Below, piece after piece: positions 26,677-35,971 of a DNA stretch of 64,000 nucleotides. The stretch is from Ketobacter sp. MCCC 1A13808 (lineage in GTDB: Bacteria; Pseudomonadota; Gammaproteobacteria; Pseudomonadales; Ketobacteraceae), in contig NZ_VRKW01000010.1 in NCBI RefSeq assembly GCF_009746715.1, positions 1 to 64,000 on the forward strand, read 5' to 3'. A model generated the notes under the pieces. The model made no database searches. It was given only the letters and a program-made list of their open reading frames with translations, and was not told where the DNA came from. The position numbers and the translations under genes are program-made. Every line of letters begins with the position of its first letter. Position 1 is the first letter of the stretch.

Positions 26677-27630
26677 ATGATTACCAAACGATCTTTATCT
26701 GATCAGATACGTAAAATTCGCCGGCCAAGACTCTCTCTTGTTGTGATTGTTTTTGACATGCCTCGACAAGCGATGAACACCCTTTTCTCCCTCAGCACAC
26801 GATATCAAACCAACATAGAGACTTGGCAATACGAAGTACTCGTCATTGAGGCGCAATCTTCAAGAAACCTGTGCCCCAAGGAGGTGTCTGCTCTGGAAGG
26901 CGATTTTCATTATTACCGGGTCCCGAACACCGGGTCGCCCGCTACCGCCGTGAACTTTGGATTAAAAAAATCCAAAGGGCATTTTCAGGCCGTGCTCATA
27001 GATGGCGCACGATTGGCCTCCCCAGGCTTGATTAAACATCTTTACCTGGCGTCTTTGATTTCCCGGCAAGTAATTATTTCAGTGCCAGGCTATCACCTAG
27101 GCAGTGAAACGCAGCAAGAAGCCGTCAATAATGGCTACAATGAACAACAAGAAATCCAATTGTTAGACTCGATTAATTGGAGAAAGCAGGGTTACAAGCT
27201 ATTCGAAATCTCCTGCTGGAGCGAAAGCACTCAGTATGGGCTCTTCAGACAGTACGGGGAATCTAATTGCCTGTGCCTATCACGAGGGCTTTGGAAACAG
27301 CTAGGCGGCATGGATGAATCTTTCTGTCTTCCTGGCGGAGGATTGGTCAATCTGGACACCTACAAGAGAGCACTTGAACTGCCTCACACAGTGCTTATTG
27401 CGCTCGCGGGAGAAGGTGTTTTTCACCAATACCACGGAGGTGTTACGACTAACCAGAAGAGAGAAAAGCGTGCTGAATATCTGCGCCAGGCCTTCATTGA
27501 GTACAAGAAGATTCGTGGGGAAGACTTTTATCCCGATTCGCGAATACCGACTTTACTCGGCGAAATTCACCGCGAGCTGCAAACCCCGTTTTCAGATTCA
27601 TTTAAACAGCTGGGTGATACAAGCGAGTAA
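26677..27630 (+). CDS. GT2-like glycosyltransferase, paralogue D
   Basis: A 317-residue member of the same family as A, B and C but placed about 3.6 kb away, beyond the sulfatase and FkbM genes. It shows LSLVVIVFDMPRQAMNTL, YEVLVIEAQSSRN, LIDGARL at 107-113, GYHLGSETQQEAVNNGYNE (very like paralogue A), PGGGLVNLDTYKR and GEGVFHQYHGGVTTNQ. It converges on the large membrane protein gene with a 22-bp gap. Its separation from the others suggests that the sulfatase and FkbM genes were inserted into, or the array duplicated around, this point. Confidence 0.8.
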   Translation: MITKRSLSDQIRKIRRPRLSLVVIVFDMPRQAMNTLFSLSTRYQTNIETWQYEVLVIEAQSSRNLCPKEVSALEGDFHYYRVPNTGSPATAVNFGLKKSKGHFQAVLIDGARLASPGLIKHLYLASLISRQVIISVPGYHLGSETQQEAVNNGYNEQQEIQLLDSINWRKQGYKLFEISCWSESTQYGLFRQYGESNCLCLSRGLWKQLGGMDESFCLPGGGLVNLDTYKRALELPHTVLIALAGEGVFHQYHGGVTTNQKREKRAEYLRQAFIEYKKIRGEDFYPDSRIPTLLGEIHRELQTPFSDSFKQLGDTSE

Positions 27631-27652
27631 ACAAATCCAATATCGCAACCCC

Positions 27653-29845
27653 TCACTCAGCTTCGCCCTTTTCAGCATCATCTCCGCAAATTCGTATCCA
27701 GATTAAAAACATCATCAGCGAAAGCAAGAAGCAAATTGCACTTATGTACAATGTATACAACCTGCATCCCTGCAACCCCTGCCCCCTTATAACCACATTA
27801 TGAATCCCTGCAGGCAACTCAATGAGCATACCACCCAACAAAGCTTCCGGAATAACCTCAGCTCGCCTGCCATTGACATAAACAGCAAGATTTTTATCAT
27901 AACTATATGACAAACGAACGAATTGTGGCTCCGTTGCTTCCACAACCAAATCGACCTGGTTGAACTTTTCCGAATAACTAAGCAACTGACTTTTCGAACC
28001 ATTCCGCACACTTCCTGCAGTTAAATTACGAAGGGGAATCTCGTAACCTACCAGTAGATAATCCGCTTTGGCGTGCTCACGGTCTATATTCATCGCCTGA
28101 AGATCTTGCTTCAGACTTTCCCACTCATTCCTGTATTTAGATACCCTTAAATGCACCATACCCGGATAGCTTCCAATTTCGTAATCGCGGGACCACCTAT
28201 TCGCCCGTTCATTGGATCGTTCAGTCAGATACTTAAAATGACGCAGTTCTGTCGTAAAAAGCACTGGCGAAGAATAAACCATTCGAGAAATATGTGAATT
28301 TATTGGATCTATTTCCTCGCTCTCTAGAATGAAGTTTCTTTCTTTATCACGATCAACAAGGAACCCAATGTTATTCAGATAAAACCAGTCCAAAATTGCA
28401 TCAATATGCAGCTGTGCTTCGCTGCTCTCAAGCATGCCCGAAAGAAGAGTGTTATTGACGCTACCGAGCGGTGCTCCTTGTGGAAACCCGCCAAAAGCGA
28501 CCGAATGATCGGAAAACATTGGAGAGACCGAACTCCACCCATAGATGCCATCCAAATAAGTAGACTGCATGCTCATATCAAATATACGCTGGTGGCTTGG
28601 TTTGTCAGTGAACCCGGTGTAAAAATCCAATTTTTCGTCGAGCACATACCTGGGATTCCAGCTTATATTTGAGGTATAGAAGATTAGGGCTGCTATAGCA
28701 AACCCAGTCACACTCTGCATTACCCAGGCACATTTGCTGGGCTTAAAGATTTCGACAAGTGATAACGCTGCGAAGAGATGTAAAAACATAGAAGCGGCAA
28801 GAACACCTCTATCACCGATAAGCCCGAGCAAAATGAAAGAAGCCATCAACGGCAAAAAAAGACCAACAATGGCTTTATTTTTGGAATTCACGCCAGAAAT
28901 TCCGGCATACGTCGCTAGCAAAATTACCAGCCAATGATGGGGATACACGTAGTGTTGCGAAAAATGGTAGCTATCAATGCCGAGAAAAACTTTCAATGGC
29001 AAAGCGGAAAACTGGTAATTGGGAGGGATATCATCAATCAGTGTTAACGCTACCTGACTCCGATCCATCAACCAGGGGTAAATCAAATACAAACACGCCA
29101 CAACAGCAATCGACAGAGTCACAGCCACTGACCTAACTATTTGTTGAAATTTTCTGCTGCTACCGCTAAAAAAAACACTGGAACATTGCCAAACTAAAAT
29201 GATCGCGCCAAAAAAGACAGTGTTGGTCAGATGAGCCCAAGCCATAACAGCCAAAATCAACCCGTTCCCCATTCCTAATCGATAAGGGTTTTTATGATCC
29301 TGAAACTTAGCTTGGCTATAGCAAATTCCCGCAAACCCCAATAGAAGCCAGGCTGAAGGATGACTTCCGATAACACCAACCACCCAATATCGCTCAGGAT
29401 TAAGTAAAGCAAACAAGATACCGGCCAATAGCCCGACTTTTTTCCCGGTCAGTTGTTTCACCGCCACGCCCATCAGCAAAACAAAAAGCAACTGAACCAA
29501 AAAGAGAACTAATTTAGTTGCGATGACCGGTGAGCCGACTATTACACCGATCAATCCAGTTACCCAATAGTGCAGTGGGCTGTAGAACCGGCCCCAGTAA
29601 AAGCCTCCGTACCAAGCAGGAGTCCAACCACTGAACTCTCCAGCAATAAAGGACTGTTGTGCAAACCAGGATCGAGCGACGTGGCTATGTCCATCCCAAA
29701 AAATAGGAAGCCCTTCTCGTAGAAAACCCGATAAAAAATAACTTGAGACTAATGCCAAGACTAGCGCCCACAAAACAGCGCCACCAATCTTATGCGTATC
29801 AGGCGTTAAGCTGTAATTAAAATCAAATAGGGCGATGCGGGGCAC
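27653..29845 (-). CDS. Large polytopic membrane protein, PTPS-related (GT-C-like)
   Basis: A 730-residue protein with about ten to twelve hydrophobic segments in the first 420 residues, a soluble region of about 270 residues and a final membrane segment near 700-720. FWDGHSHVARSWFAQQSFIAGEFSGW and GGFYWGRFYSPLHYWVTGLIG resemble the membrane family called 6-pyruvoyl-tetrahydropterin-synthase-related (PF10131), thought to be GT-C-type glycosyltransferases using lipid-linked sugars. The first-loop D-G-H could be catalytic. Last gene of the right operon. Function inferred from topology and context. Confidence 0.75.
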   Translation of the reverse strand: MPRIALFDFNYSLTPDTHKIGGAVLWALVLALVSSYFLSGFLREGLPIFWDGHSHVARSWFAQQSFIAGEFSGWTPAWYGGFYWGRFYSPLHYWVTGLIGVIVGSPVIATKLVLFLVQLLFVLLMGVAVKQLTGKKVGLLAGILFALLNPERYWVVGVIGSHPSAWLLLGFAGICYSQAKFQDHKNPYRLGMGNGLILAVMAWAHLTNTVFFGAIILVWQCSSVFFSGSSRKFQQIVRSVAVTLSIAVVACLYLIYPWLMDRSQVALTLIDDIPPNYQFSALPLKVFLGIDSYHFSQHYVYPHHWLVILLATYAGISGVNSKNKAIVGLFLPLMASFILLGLIGDRGVLAASMFLHLFAALSLVEIFKPSKCAWVMQSVTGFAIAALIFYTSNISWNPRYVLDEKLDFYTGFTDKPSHQRIFDMSMQSTYLDGIYGWSSVSPMFSDHSVAFGGFPQGAPLGSVNNTLLSGMLESSEAQLHIDAILDWFYLNNIGFLVDRDKERNFILESEEIDPINSHISRMVYSSPVLFTTELRHFKYLTERSNERANRWSRDYEIGSYPGMVHLRVSKYRNEWESLKQDLQAMNIDREHAKADYLLVGYEIPLRNLTAGSVRNGSKSQLLSYSEKFNQVDLVVEATEPQFVRLSYSYDKNLAVYVNGRRAEVIPEALLGGMLIELPAGIHNVVIRGQGLQGCRLYTLYISAICFLLSLMMFLIWIRICGDDAEKGEAE

Positions 29846-29946
29846 TAGTTTGATACCACTATCATTATAGGCATTCTTAGTATGTTATTGTTAACCATCA
29901 CATCAATCGCAACGCAGTAAGAAGCCACGTAAGAACAAGGTACCTT

Positions 29947-31251
29947 TTACCAACGTTCTTCACATACTGTTTTCCGAAAACGCATAGACCATCCAGCAGG
30001 CCAGATATCAACTCTATTACTACATGCGTCTTTTGTGATTTGAAGACTTCCCACCCAGGACGGGCCTGAAGTTACATATTTTTTACCAAAGTAGAGACAG
30101 GCCACTATAACAATCAAACCGAAGACCGCCATTGCCTTAACTCCAATGGCAACAATATCGTCTCCATTCTCAGAACGATAGAATAGATGTCGGCTCACTG
30201 TTGCCGCGACTATAAAGTATAAAATTGCATTGGGTGCAAAAAAATAACGTCCCGATCCGAAACCATCCGTGATGAGAGAAGCCGTCGGACCAATAGCTGT
30301 CACCGTACTCATCAGGACCATAGAAAACCAAGCGATAGTAAGGTATCGAATATAGATGGGACCGTGTTGCCATGTCCATCGCAACAGCACTATAAAGCAA
30401 CTGGATCCAACTATAGCAATAGGATAAACAACAGCCAGATTACCTAAATTTGAATGGATCCATGGAGCAAACGAAGAAAAGATATAGAGTGGTGCTAATA
30501 ATTGCTGAGCGAAGGCAGCCAAGACAATAGTTACCGGATCAACCGACAGACCTCTGTTGAAAGTTCCGGCGACATCCTGCATCAACAAGCATGCTTGTAG
30601 CAGAGTACAAATCAGCATAATCACTGACTGAATAGTAGCTTCCCGATTTCGTTGAATGTACGCTTTTAATAGAAAACATGGCAAAAGAAAAATTGTTGGG
30701 ATACCACTCGTTCCGGCCAGGATAAGCAACAAACGCTGAAGCCACAGATTGCTTTTGTTCGACGCAGGCAGAATAAGTACAATCGCTGCCAAAAATGCCA
30801 TATGAAAGTGCAGATTTATACTATTTGCTAAAACCTCATCGGCCTGCGGCATTCCTGCCAAAATCATCAGCAATCCTACTAGTGGTAGGGGGTGCAACTG
30901 CAATTGCGAGCGAAAGTAAATTAAAAAAAGCACTGGCAGTGCCTGGAAGAAAAACGACGTATAAGTCGTTATCAGGGGCGCATATACTAACGGCACCAGC
31001 GTAGAGACATAGACGATACCGTTGGTAAGTAATTCTAGATGAGAATGATGCAAATGGGTGAATAAACTAACCCAATGTGCATCCATCAACTGCACATAGA
31101 AGTCACGTCCCTCTTCCGCCCAGAAACGCCCTGCCAAAAAATGTCGCATATTTACGAGGCAAAGCACTGTATATACCAGTATCAGCATCCCTGAAACAAG
31201 AAAATTTCGATCACTAATCTTTTTCAATGGAATCAAGTAGTGAATACCCAA
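29947..31251 (-). CDS. Polytopic membrane protein of unknown function (possible GT-C enzyme)
   Basis: A 434-residue protein with roughly ten hydrophobic segments. Early residues FWAEEGRDFYVQLMDAHW lie in the first predicted outer loop and contain acidic positions like those of GT-C glycosyltransferases. HLHHSHLELLTNGIVYVSTLVPLVY follows. The C-terminus ends in a short soluble tail with two cysteines. I recognise no named family. Located in the right glycan operon between a sulfotransferase-like gene (6 bp) and the PTPS-related gene (101 bp). Confidence 0.7.
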   Translation of the reverse strand: MGIHYLIPLKKISDRNFLVSGMLILVYTVLCLVNMRHFLAGRFWAEEGRDFYVQLMDAHWVSLFTHLHHSHLELLTNGIVYVSTLVPLVYAPLITTYTSFFFQALPVLFLIYFRSQLQLHPLPLVGLLMILAGMPQADEVLANSINLHFHMAFLAAIVLILPASNKSNLWLQRLLLILAGTSGIPTIFLLPCFLLKAYIQRNREATIQSVIMLICTLLQACLLMQDVAGTFNRGLSVDPVTIVLAAFAQQLLAPLYIFSSFAPWIHSNLGNLAVVYPIAIVGSSCFIVLLRWTWQHGPIYIRYLTIAWFSMVLMSTVTAIGPTASLITDGFGSGRYFFAPNAILYFIVAATVSRHLFYRSENGDDIVAIGVKAMAVFGLIVIVACLYFGKKYVTSGPSWVGSLQITKDACSNRVDIWPAGWSMRFRKTVCEERW

Positions 31252-31257
31252 TTAAAT

Positions 31258-32346
31258 TTAAACCATAAGATCTTTACCAATCGCCAACCGCTCAAGCTGT
31301 GTTGTAAGCTCATCCAAACGAGTTTCTAATTTATTTACCTGATCCTGCTGACTGAGCAGTACGTTGCTGAATATCGACACCAATCGATCGACTTCAAATC
31401 CAGTATCTGTTGAAGAGCCGTTCGCCGTATCGTCACCAGGAGTACGTAAAAACAATTTACCATCCCCTCGAGCCAAATACTTTTCAGCAACATTCGCGTT
31501 AGATCTGTTGAAACGCGAGAGAAAAGCGTTACGTTGCTCCAGATCAAATAGGCTTCCGGCAGCGAAAGCACTGGATTTGGGCAAGTATTCTGAGGCATTG
31601 AGTAACGCCTCAATTAAGCGAGGCTTGGCAGACGCTTCTACATCCCGCCTGTTATTGATATGTAGAATGATATTCAGGACATCACGGGAAGGACTGGGGT
31701 TGACTCGCACGCGCGGAATCTCAAACCCTTTTAAACTGTCTATGTTCAAAACATGCAAAATGTCAGAGTAGATGCTTTCCCCAAAAAACTGTTCACTTTC
31801 AAAAGGTCGCACCATAATATTTTCTTTCCCAAACACTTTTGACCACTTCTTTAATACAGCATCATAATCCAACCATTTCAAACGTCGTTCACTAGTCGCG
31901 AAATCTGCCAGCGTTTCATCCGGAGAAAGCAAATTATCCTTCAGCTCCTGAATATAGCTTGATACCAGAACGTCATCCTGACGGCGCACATAGCAAACAA
32001 TCTTTACATCGAACGCATCATCTAGATAAAGGTGCAACTTTTTAGGGTCAACAAAATAGAAATTCTCAGATGAAATGAACGCATTGGGAATTTCGGGTTT
32101 TTTCTGCAATTCATCAATTAAATCGGCATACATCTTCTCAGCTGATACACCTTTGAACTCAGGAATACGCACAGAGTCCGGATAAAGAACGTAGGCCAAG
32201 CCATGATTCGCCTTGTGCATATAACCTGAAGCAGCATAAAAACAACCGGCATACGCTAGTCCGAAACGGTTACCATTCAGAAAGTGCTGTATTGCGCTGG
32301 ACCCAACTTTAGGCCTTCCAATATGAATGTATAAGTTTTTTTTCAT
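31258..32346 (-). CDS. Sulfotransferase-like P-loop protein
   Basis: A 362-residue protein with an N-terminal loop NLYIHIGRPKVGSSAIQHFL that resembles the PAPS-binding loop, but with KVGSS where KTGTT is common. KIVCYVRRQDDVLVSSYIQE matches the 3'-phosphate-binding segment (arginine, then serine). This type is common in capsule and exopolysaccharide loci and may sulfate the glycan. The C-terminal 40 residues are a probable coiled coil (LLSQQDQVNKLETRLDELTTQ). It overlaps the upstream GT4 gene by 4 bp. Confidence 0.78.
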   Translation of the reverse strand: MKKNLYIHIGRPKVGSSAIQHFLNGNRFGLAYAGCFYAASGYMHKANHGLAYVLYPDSVRIPEFKGVSAEKMYADLIDELQKKPEIPNAFISSENFYFVDPKKLHLYLDDAFDVKIVCYVRRQDDVLVSSYIQELKDNLLSPDETLADFATSERRLKWLDYDAVLKKWSKVFGKENIMVRPFESEQFFGESIYSDILHVLNIDSLKGFEIPRVRVNPSPSRDVLNIILHINNRRDVEASAKPRLIEALLNASEYLPKSSAFAAGSLFDLEQRNAFLSRFNRSNANVAEKYLARGDGKLFLRTPGDDTANGSSTDTGFEVDRLVSIFSNVLLSQQDQVNKLETRLDELTTQLERLAIGKDLMV

Positions 32347-33569
32347 GATACTAAACTATGAAGTATTTGGTTCAATTCGACTGCTTGCTCATCGAAACTA
32401 CGTATATTATGAGAATAACGATCACGATACCCTTTCCACTGATCACCGTTAATCAGCGATTCAATTGCAACACTCAAATAAGAGGAGTCTTCGGTCAGAG
32501 GAAGTAAAGTGCCATTTTCACCGTCCCGGATATCCTCCGCCACGGCTCCCTCTCCAGTTGCGATAACCCAGACATCCCGTGCCAGGGCTTCTCTGACTAC
32601 AAGCCCAAAACTTTCCTTCCATTGCGAGGGAAAAAGAAGCACATCAATCCTTGAAAAAAAGTCATCCATCGAATCCTGCGAATACGCCTCAACCTCCTGA
32701 ACTTCACCCGGAACATCCCAGTAACTTCCGTTTTTCCAAGTGCTTCCCAGGTTCGCTGCCGCGTCAACAATTAACAATTGATAGTCCTTCGACGCGATAG
32801 TATTGAACGCCGCTACAATCACGTCGGAACCTTTAATTCTTCCTGGCCCACCTACAAAGCCGAAAGTGATCTTTTCAGCAGTCGCCAATCTTTGACGCCT
32901 TTTTTCAATATAGCTATCCTCAGGGTGATTTATGCCATTCTTGTTAGTGACGCAACGTGTTTGGTCGTAACCATTCGCGATATAAAGTGCTCTCTGAAAT
33001 TCGCTTGGAGCCAACAGCAAATCTGCGTGCTTCAATTGCTCTGTGAGATAATCCAATCGCGCTTCGCTCTTCTCGACATTTTCAACGCAGTAGCTACATA
33101 CTTCAGGATTGATCTTGACCTGATCACAATAAAAACCGTCTCTGTCAATCATAAACTGTCTATCACACAACCACCAACAGTCATGCAACGTAACAACCGA
33201 TTTACAGGCTTTGTCAGCAAGGAATGCCAGTATGCCTGCGCCAATATTCTGAATTGAGTGAAGGTGACAGACATCCGGCTGGAAGGCCTCAAACACCTCT
33301 ACAAACGATGTTTCCATTTGCGGATTACAATAGCTGTCTTTACTGCTTGCATTGTGTGGGTAGTTAACCGCAAGAATATCCAGTCCCTTAGCCCGATAAC
33401 GTCGCCGCGCATAGGGTGGCGCAAGCGGGTCGTTAAATACAGTAAACACAAGCACCGCCCAGTCATGGGCCTTCTGAAGCCGTAACGCCAACTCCTCCGC
33501 AACGATGGTCGCGCCGCCAAAGCTAAAGGGTGCAAAATGTACATTAACTATAATAATCCGTTTAGACAT
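32343..33569 (-). CDS. GT4 family glycosyltransferase
   Basis: A 408-residue GT-B protein. The start VHFAPFSFGGATIVAEELALRL is the donor-domain loop, and VVTLHDCWWLCDRQF is the motif seen in GT4 enzymes with a cysteine-containing insert (CDQVKINPEVCSYC follows). The donor site is TFGFVGGPGRIKGSDV then LLFPSQWKESFGLVVREALARDV. Overlaps both neighbours (4 bp downstream, 8 bp upstream). Specificity unknown. Confidence 0.88.
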   Translation of the reverse strand: MSKRIIIVNVHFAPFSFGGATIVAEELALRLQKAHDWAVLVFTVFNDPLAPPYARRRYRAKGLDILAVNYPHNASSKDSYCNPQMETSFVEVFEAFQPDVCHLHSIQNIGAGILAFLADKACKSVVTLHDCWWLCDRQFMIDRDGFYCDQVKINPEVCSYCVENVEKSEARLDYLTEQLKHADLLLAPSEFQRALYIANGYDQTRCVTNKNGINHPEDSYIEKRRQRLATAEKITFGFVGGPGRIKGSDVIVAAFNTIASKDYQLLIVDAAANLGSTWKNGSYWDVPGEVQEVEAYSQDSMDDFFSRIDVLLFPSQWKESFGLVVREALARDVWVIATGEGAVAEDIRDGENGTLLPLTEDSSYLSVAIESLINGDQWKGYRDRYSHNIRSFDEQAVELNQILHSLVS

Positions 33570-34869
33570 CGGTCACCGCCATGTCATTCAGGGTGGGTAA
33601 CAGAGCAAACGCTATTGTATTAATGTGCCGCACTTCGCAAACAAGAATTCGCGCCTCCTTTACTAACTCGGCCCGTTGCTGCGGGCTTTCTATTAGCTGC
33701 AGCAATGCATCCTGCCATTGCTGTGGCGAAGTCGCCAATATTCCGGACACGTTATTTTCGATGAGAGATCTGAACTCTCCTACCGCAGAAGCGACGGTGG
33801 GTACACCCACAAGACTCGCCTCGAGAAACCGGATGGCGCTCTTACACTCATTGAACTCATCGACCACCAAGGGAACCATGTTAATATCCACACTCGACAA
33901 CGCACTAAGGTACTGTTTGTAACCTGTGAATGGATGCCGCTGTATCCGACTTGAGAATTGCACAAGATTTTCGGGCAAGACACCAAACCCGCAAAAACGA
34001 ATCAAAACATTTTCTTTTAATTTCAGTATGTTCTCCAGAACGCCGGCCACTTCAGCCAGATCCGCATCGTGCGCTCGGGAACCACTCATATAACCAATAA
34101 CCACCGCCTTTTCAACAGGCGCTGCTGCCACTGGATCCGGGCCATCGCTTGATTGAATCAACGTCTCCAAGCCTTTATCAATCACATTTGGCCACACATG
34201 GACGTGGGAAATACCGCTACTTTTCGCCAGCTGAGCCATTTTATCAGTGCTTACAATGACCACATCAACCTCACCCATTGCCCGAAGATAAAGATCAGAT
34301 TCAGCTAACAGGTGCGAGCGTTCGGATGCCGTAAGCGTGTCAAGATTTTTGTTCTTTTCATAAACCGTGCGATCAAAGATAGGATCATCTATATCGTAGT
34401 AAATTCTGACTCCCAATCGCCTCGCCTCAGCAATGTAGCAACGGAAATCTTTACCGTCCGGCACCCGATAGAGAAGTAGAACCGTACACGTCTGCATCGC
34501 GTCTATAGCTTCTGCACATTCTTTATAACTATGCACGCTGACCCGGCATCCACGGCCACGGAATAATTCGGCTTTTTGCATTACGCGATAGCGGCGACAT
34601 TGAGGTAGATCCAGCGCACCTATAATAACGATGTGAGAAGAACTGAAAACAGAGGAGGCAGTCCCCGCTTCTTTTAGGCCGTTGCGCTGCAGCCACTGGT
34701 TATGGCTCTCGAAGCCGCTTTGCCTCACACCGTCCAGCACAAGGCGAAACACGCGAGTGAGGGTCGCCCACACACCCCGACTTCTTAAATGTCTCACGAA
34801 CACAGACAAGACTGTCAACGGACCAAGACCATGAATCAATCGGTATATATTTAAAAAACGCAATGGCAT
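33562..34869 (-). CDS. Glycosyltransferase (GT-B, GT4-like)
   Basis: A 435-residue protein. LDLPQCRRYRVMQKAELFRGRGC and IYYDIDDPIFD are hallmarks of a GT-B subgroup found in rhamnan, teichoic and exopolysaccharide clusters. The C-terminal half has VIGYMSGSRAHDADLAEV and IRFLEASLVGVPTVAS in the nucleotide-sugar site. The N-terminal 70 residues are basic and may touch the membrane. It lies 4 bp after the sulfotransferase gene upstream and overlaps the next GT4 gene. Confidence 0.83.
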   Translation of the reverse strand: MPLRFLNIYRLIHGLGPLTVLSVFVRHLRSRGVWATLTRVFRLVLDGVRQSGFESHNQWLQRNGLKEAGTASSVFSSSHIVIIGALDLPQCRRYRVMQKAELFRGRGCRVSVHSYKECAEAIDAMQTCTVLLLYRVPDGKDFRCYIAEARRLGVRIYYDIDDPIFDRTVYEKNKNLDTLTASERSHLLAESDLYLRAMGEVDVVIVSTDKMAQLAKSSGISHVHVWPNVIDKGLETLIQSSDGPDPVAAAPVEKAVVIGYMSGSRAHDADLAEVAGVLENILKLKENVLIRFCGFGVLPENLVQFSSRIQRHPFTGYKQYLSALSSVDINMVPLVVDEFNECKSAIRFLEASLVGVPTVASAVGEFRSLIENNVSGILATSPQQWQDALLQLIESPQQRAELVKEARILVCEVRHINTIAFALLPTLNDMAVTDV

Positions 34870-34873
34870 TATC

Positions 34874-35959
34874 TCACTTAGTCTTTCTAATCATTCCCAA
34901 CCCAGCTAACCACTTGCGAGCCACTTTAGCCAACCTGAAAGGCACGCTGCGCTCAAGAAGCTGGATATGGCTTTCCTGGTAACGAACGATTCGCTCCATT
35001 TCTTCGCTATCACTTTTGAAGCTCTCTACTTTTTGCATATGCAACAGCAAGTGATGACGTACCTCCAATAATTTTTTATAGGATTGCCCATACATTTTCT
35101 GCAACTCGTCCATGGTACTGCGGGCCAGCTCTGAGGAAATACTATTTTCTACTTTGTGCAGACCGCACAGCCCATCAACCCCTTCATCTGCCTGCTCAAA
35201 CGAATAGGCTAATTGTTTTACAAATTCATAGGGAATATTTTGATAACCGCCACTACTCCGATTACGATATAACGCTGGCTCCACAGTTTCATTGAGCTGA
35301 CGCTCGATCTCACCCTGACTTGGCTCAAATCCAAGAAAACGAAGCATAGACTCTACGACAGGAAGACGCTTTTCTAACAGACTTTGATGCCTTATATAAT
35401 AGACGGGGAGACATGAAGTAACCTTGAGCGCTGACCGCATACTAGTATACCAATGCAAATAAACCTGCTCCTCTCTAGCGCCCAGGAGATGAAACTCGGG
35501 GTCTTTTTTTGCCCGCATTTGCTGCGAAGCCACCACTTCACTGGGTTCGCGATAAAGAATAACCGCCTTCACATCCAGGACGCCGATCTCCTCCACAACC
35601 TTCAACCAAAATGGCATTAAGAAGCACAGTCGTGGATCCTTTATCAAAGCTACTGGCGCGCCATGAAATTGGCTGGCCAGAATCAATTTTGCCTTGTCCC
35701 GGTGGAGCTGATAACGATCATGAGAAAAATCCATACCTTCCGGCAGGTGAAGCATATCCCAGCTTAGATCAGAGTCACGCAAAACCTCATCATTTAGCTC
35801 GACCAATAGCCTGTTCTCCCAGAATCCCTTGAGGTTTTCGCCATTGGTATCAAGTTGTTCTGAACCTATCACCGCCCCCATCGAACCGATTAGAGAGGCG
35901 AGCAAAGAAGTTCCACTACGGTGGGCACCTATGACAAATATAAATCGTTTATTTTTCAT
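34874..35959 (-). CDS. Sulfotransferase family protein with C-terminal coiled coil
   Basis: A 361-residue sulfotransferase. The PAPS loop is IFVIGAHRSGTSLLASLIG near residues 6-22. ALIKDPRLCFLMPFW and VKAVILYREPSEVVASQQMR are the next family motifs. From about 255 onward the sequence is charged and heptad-like (VENSISSELARSTMDELQKMY), suggesting oligomerisation or docking. The last 25 residues are basic. It sits 12 bp after the rhamnosyltransferase-like gene, in the same operon as the second ABC exporter. Likely acts on the cytosolic glycan precursor. Confidence 0.88.
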   Translation of the reverse strand: MKNKRFIFVIGAHRSGTSLLASLIGSMGAVIGSEQLDTNGENLKGFWENRLLVELNDEVLRDSDLSWDMLHLPEGMDFSHDRYQLHRDKAKLILASQFHGAPVALIKDPRLCFLMPFWLKVVEEIGVLDVKAVILYREPSEVVASQQMRAKKDPEFHLLGAREEQVYLHWYTSMRSALKVTSCLPVYYIRHQSLLEKRLPVVESMLRFLGFEPSQGEIERQLNETVEPALYRNRSSGGYQNIPYEFVKQLAYSFEQADEGVDGLCGLHKVENSISSELARSTMDELQKMYGQSYKKLLEVRHHLLLHMQKVESFKSDSEEMERIVRYQESHIQLLERSVPFRLAKVARKWLAGLGMIRKTK

Positions 35960-35971
35960 GGCATCGTGGGC

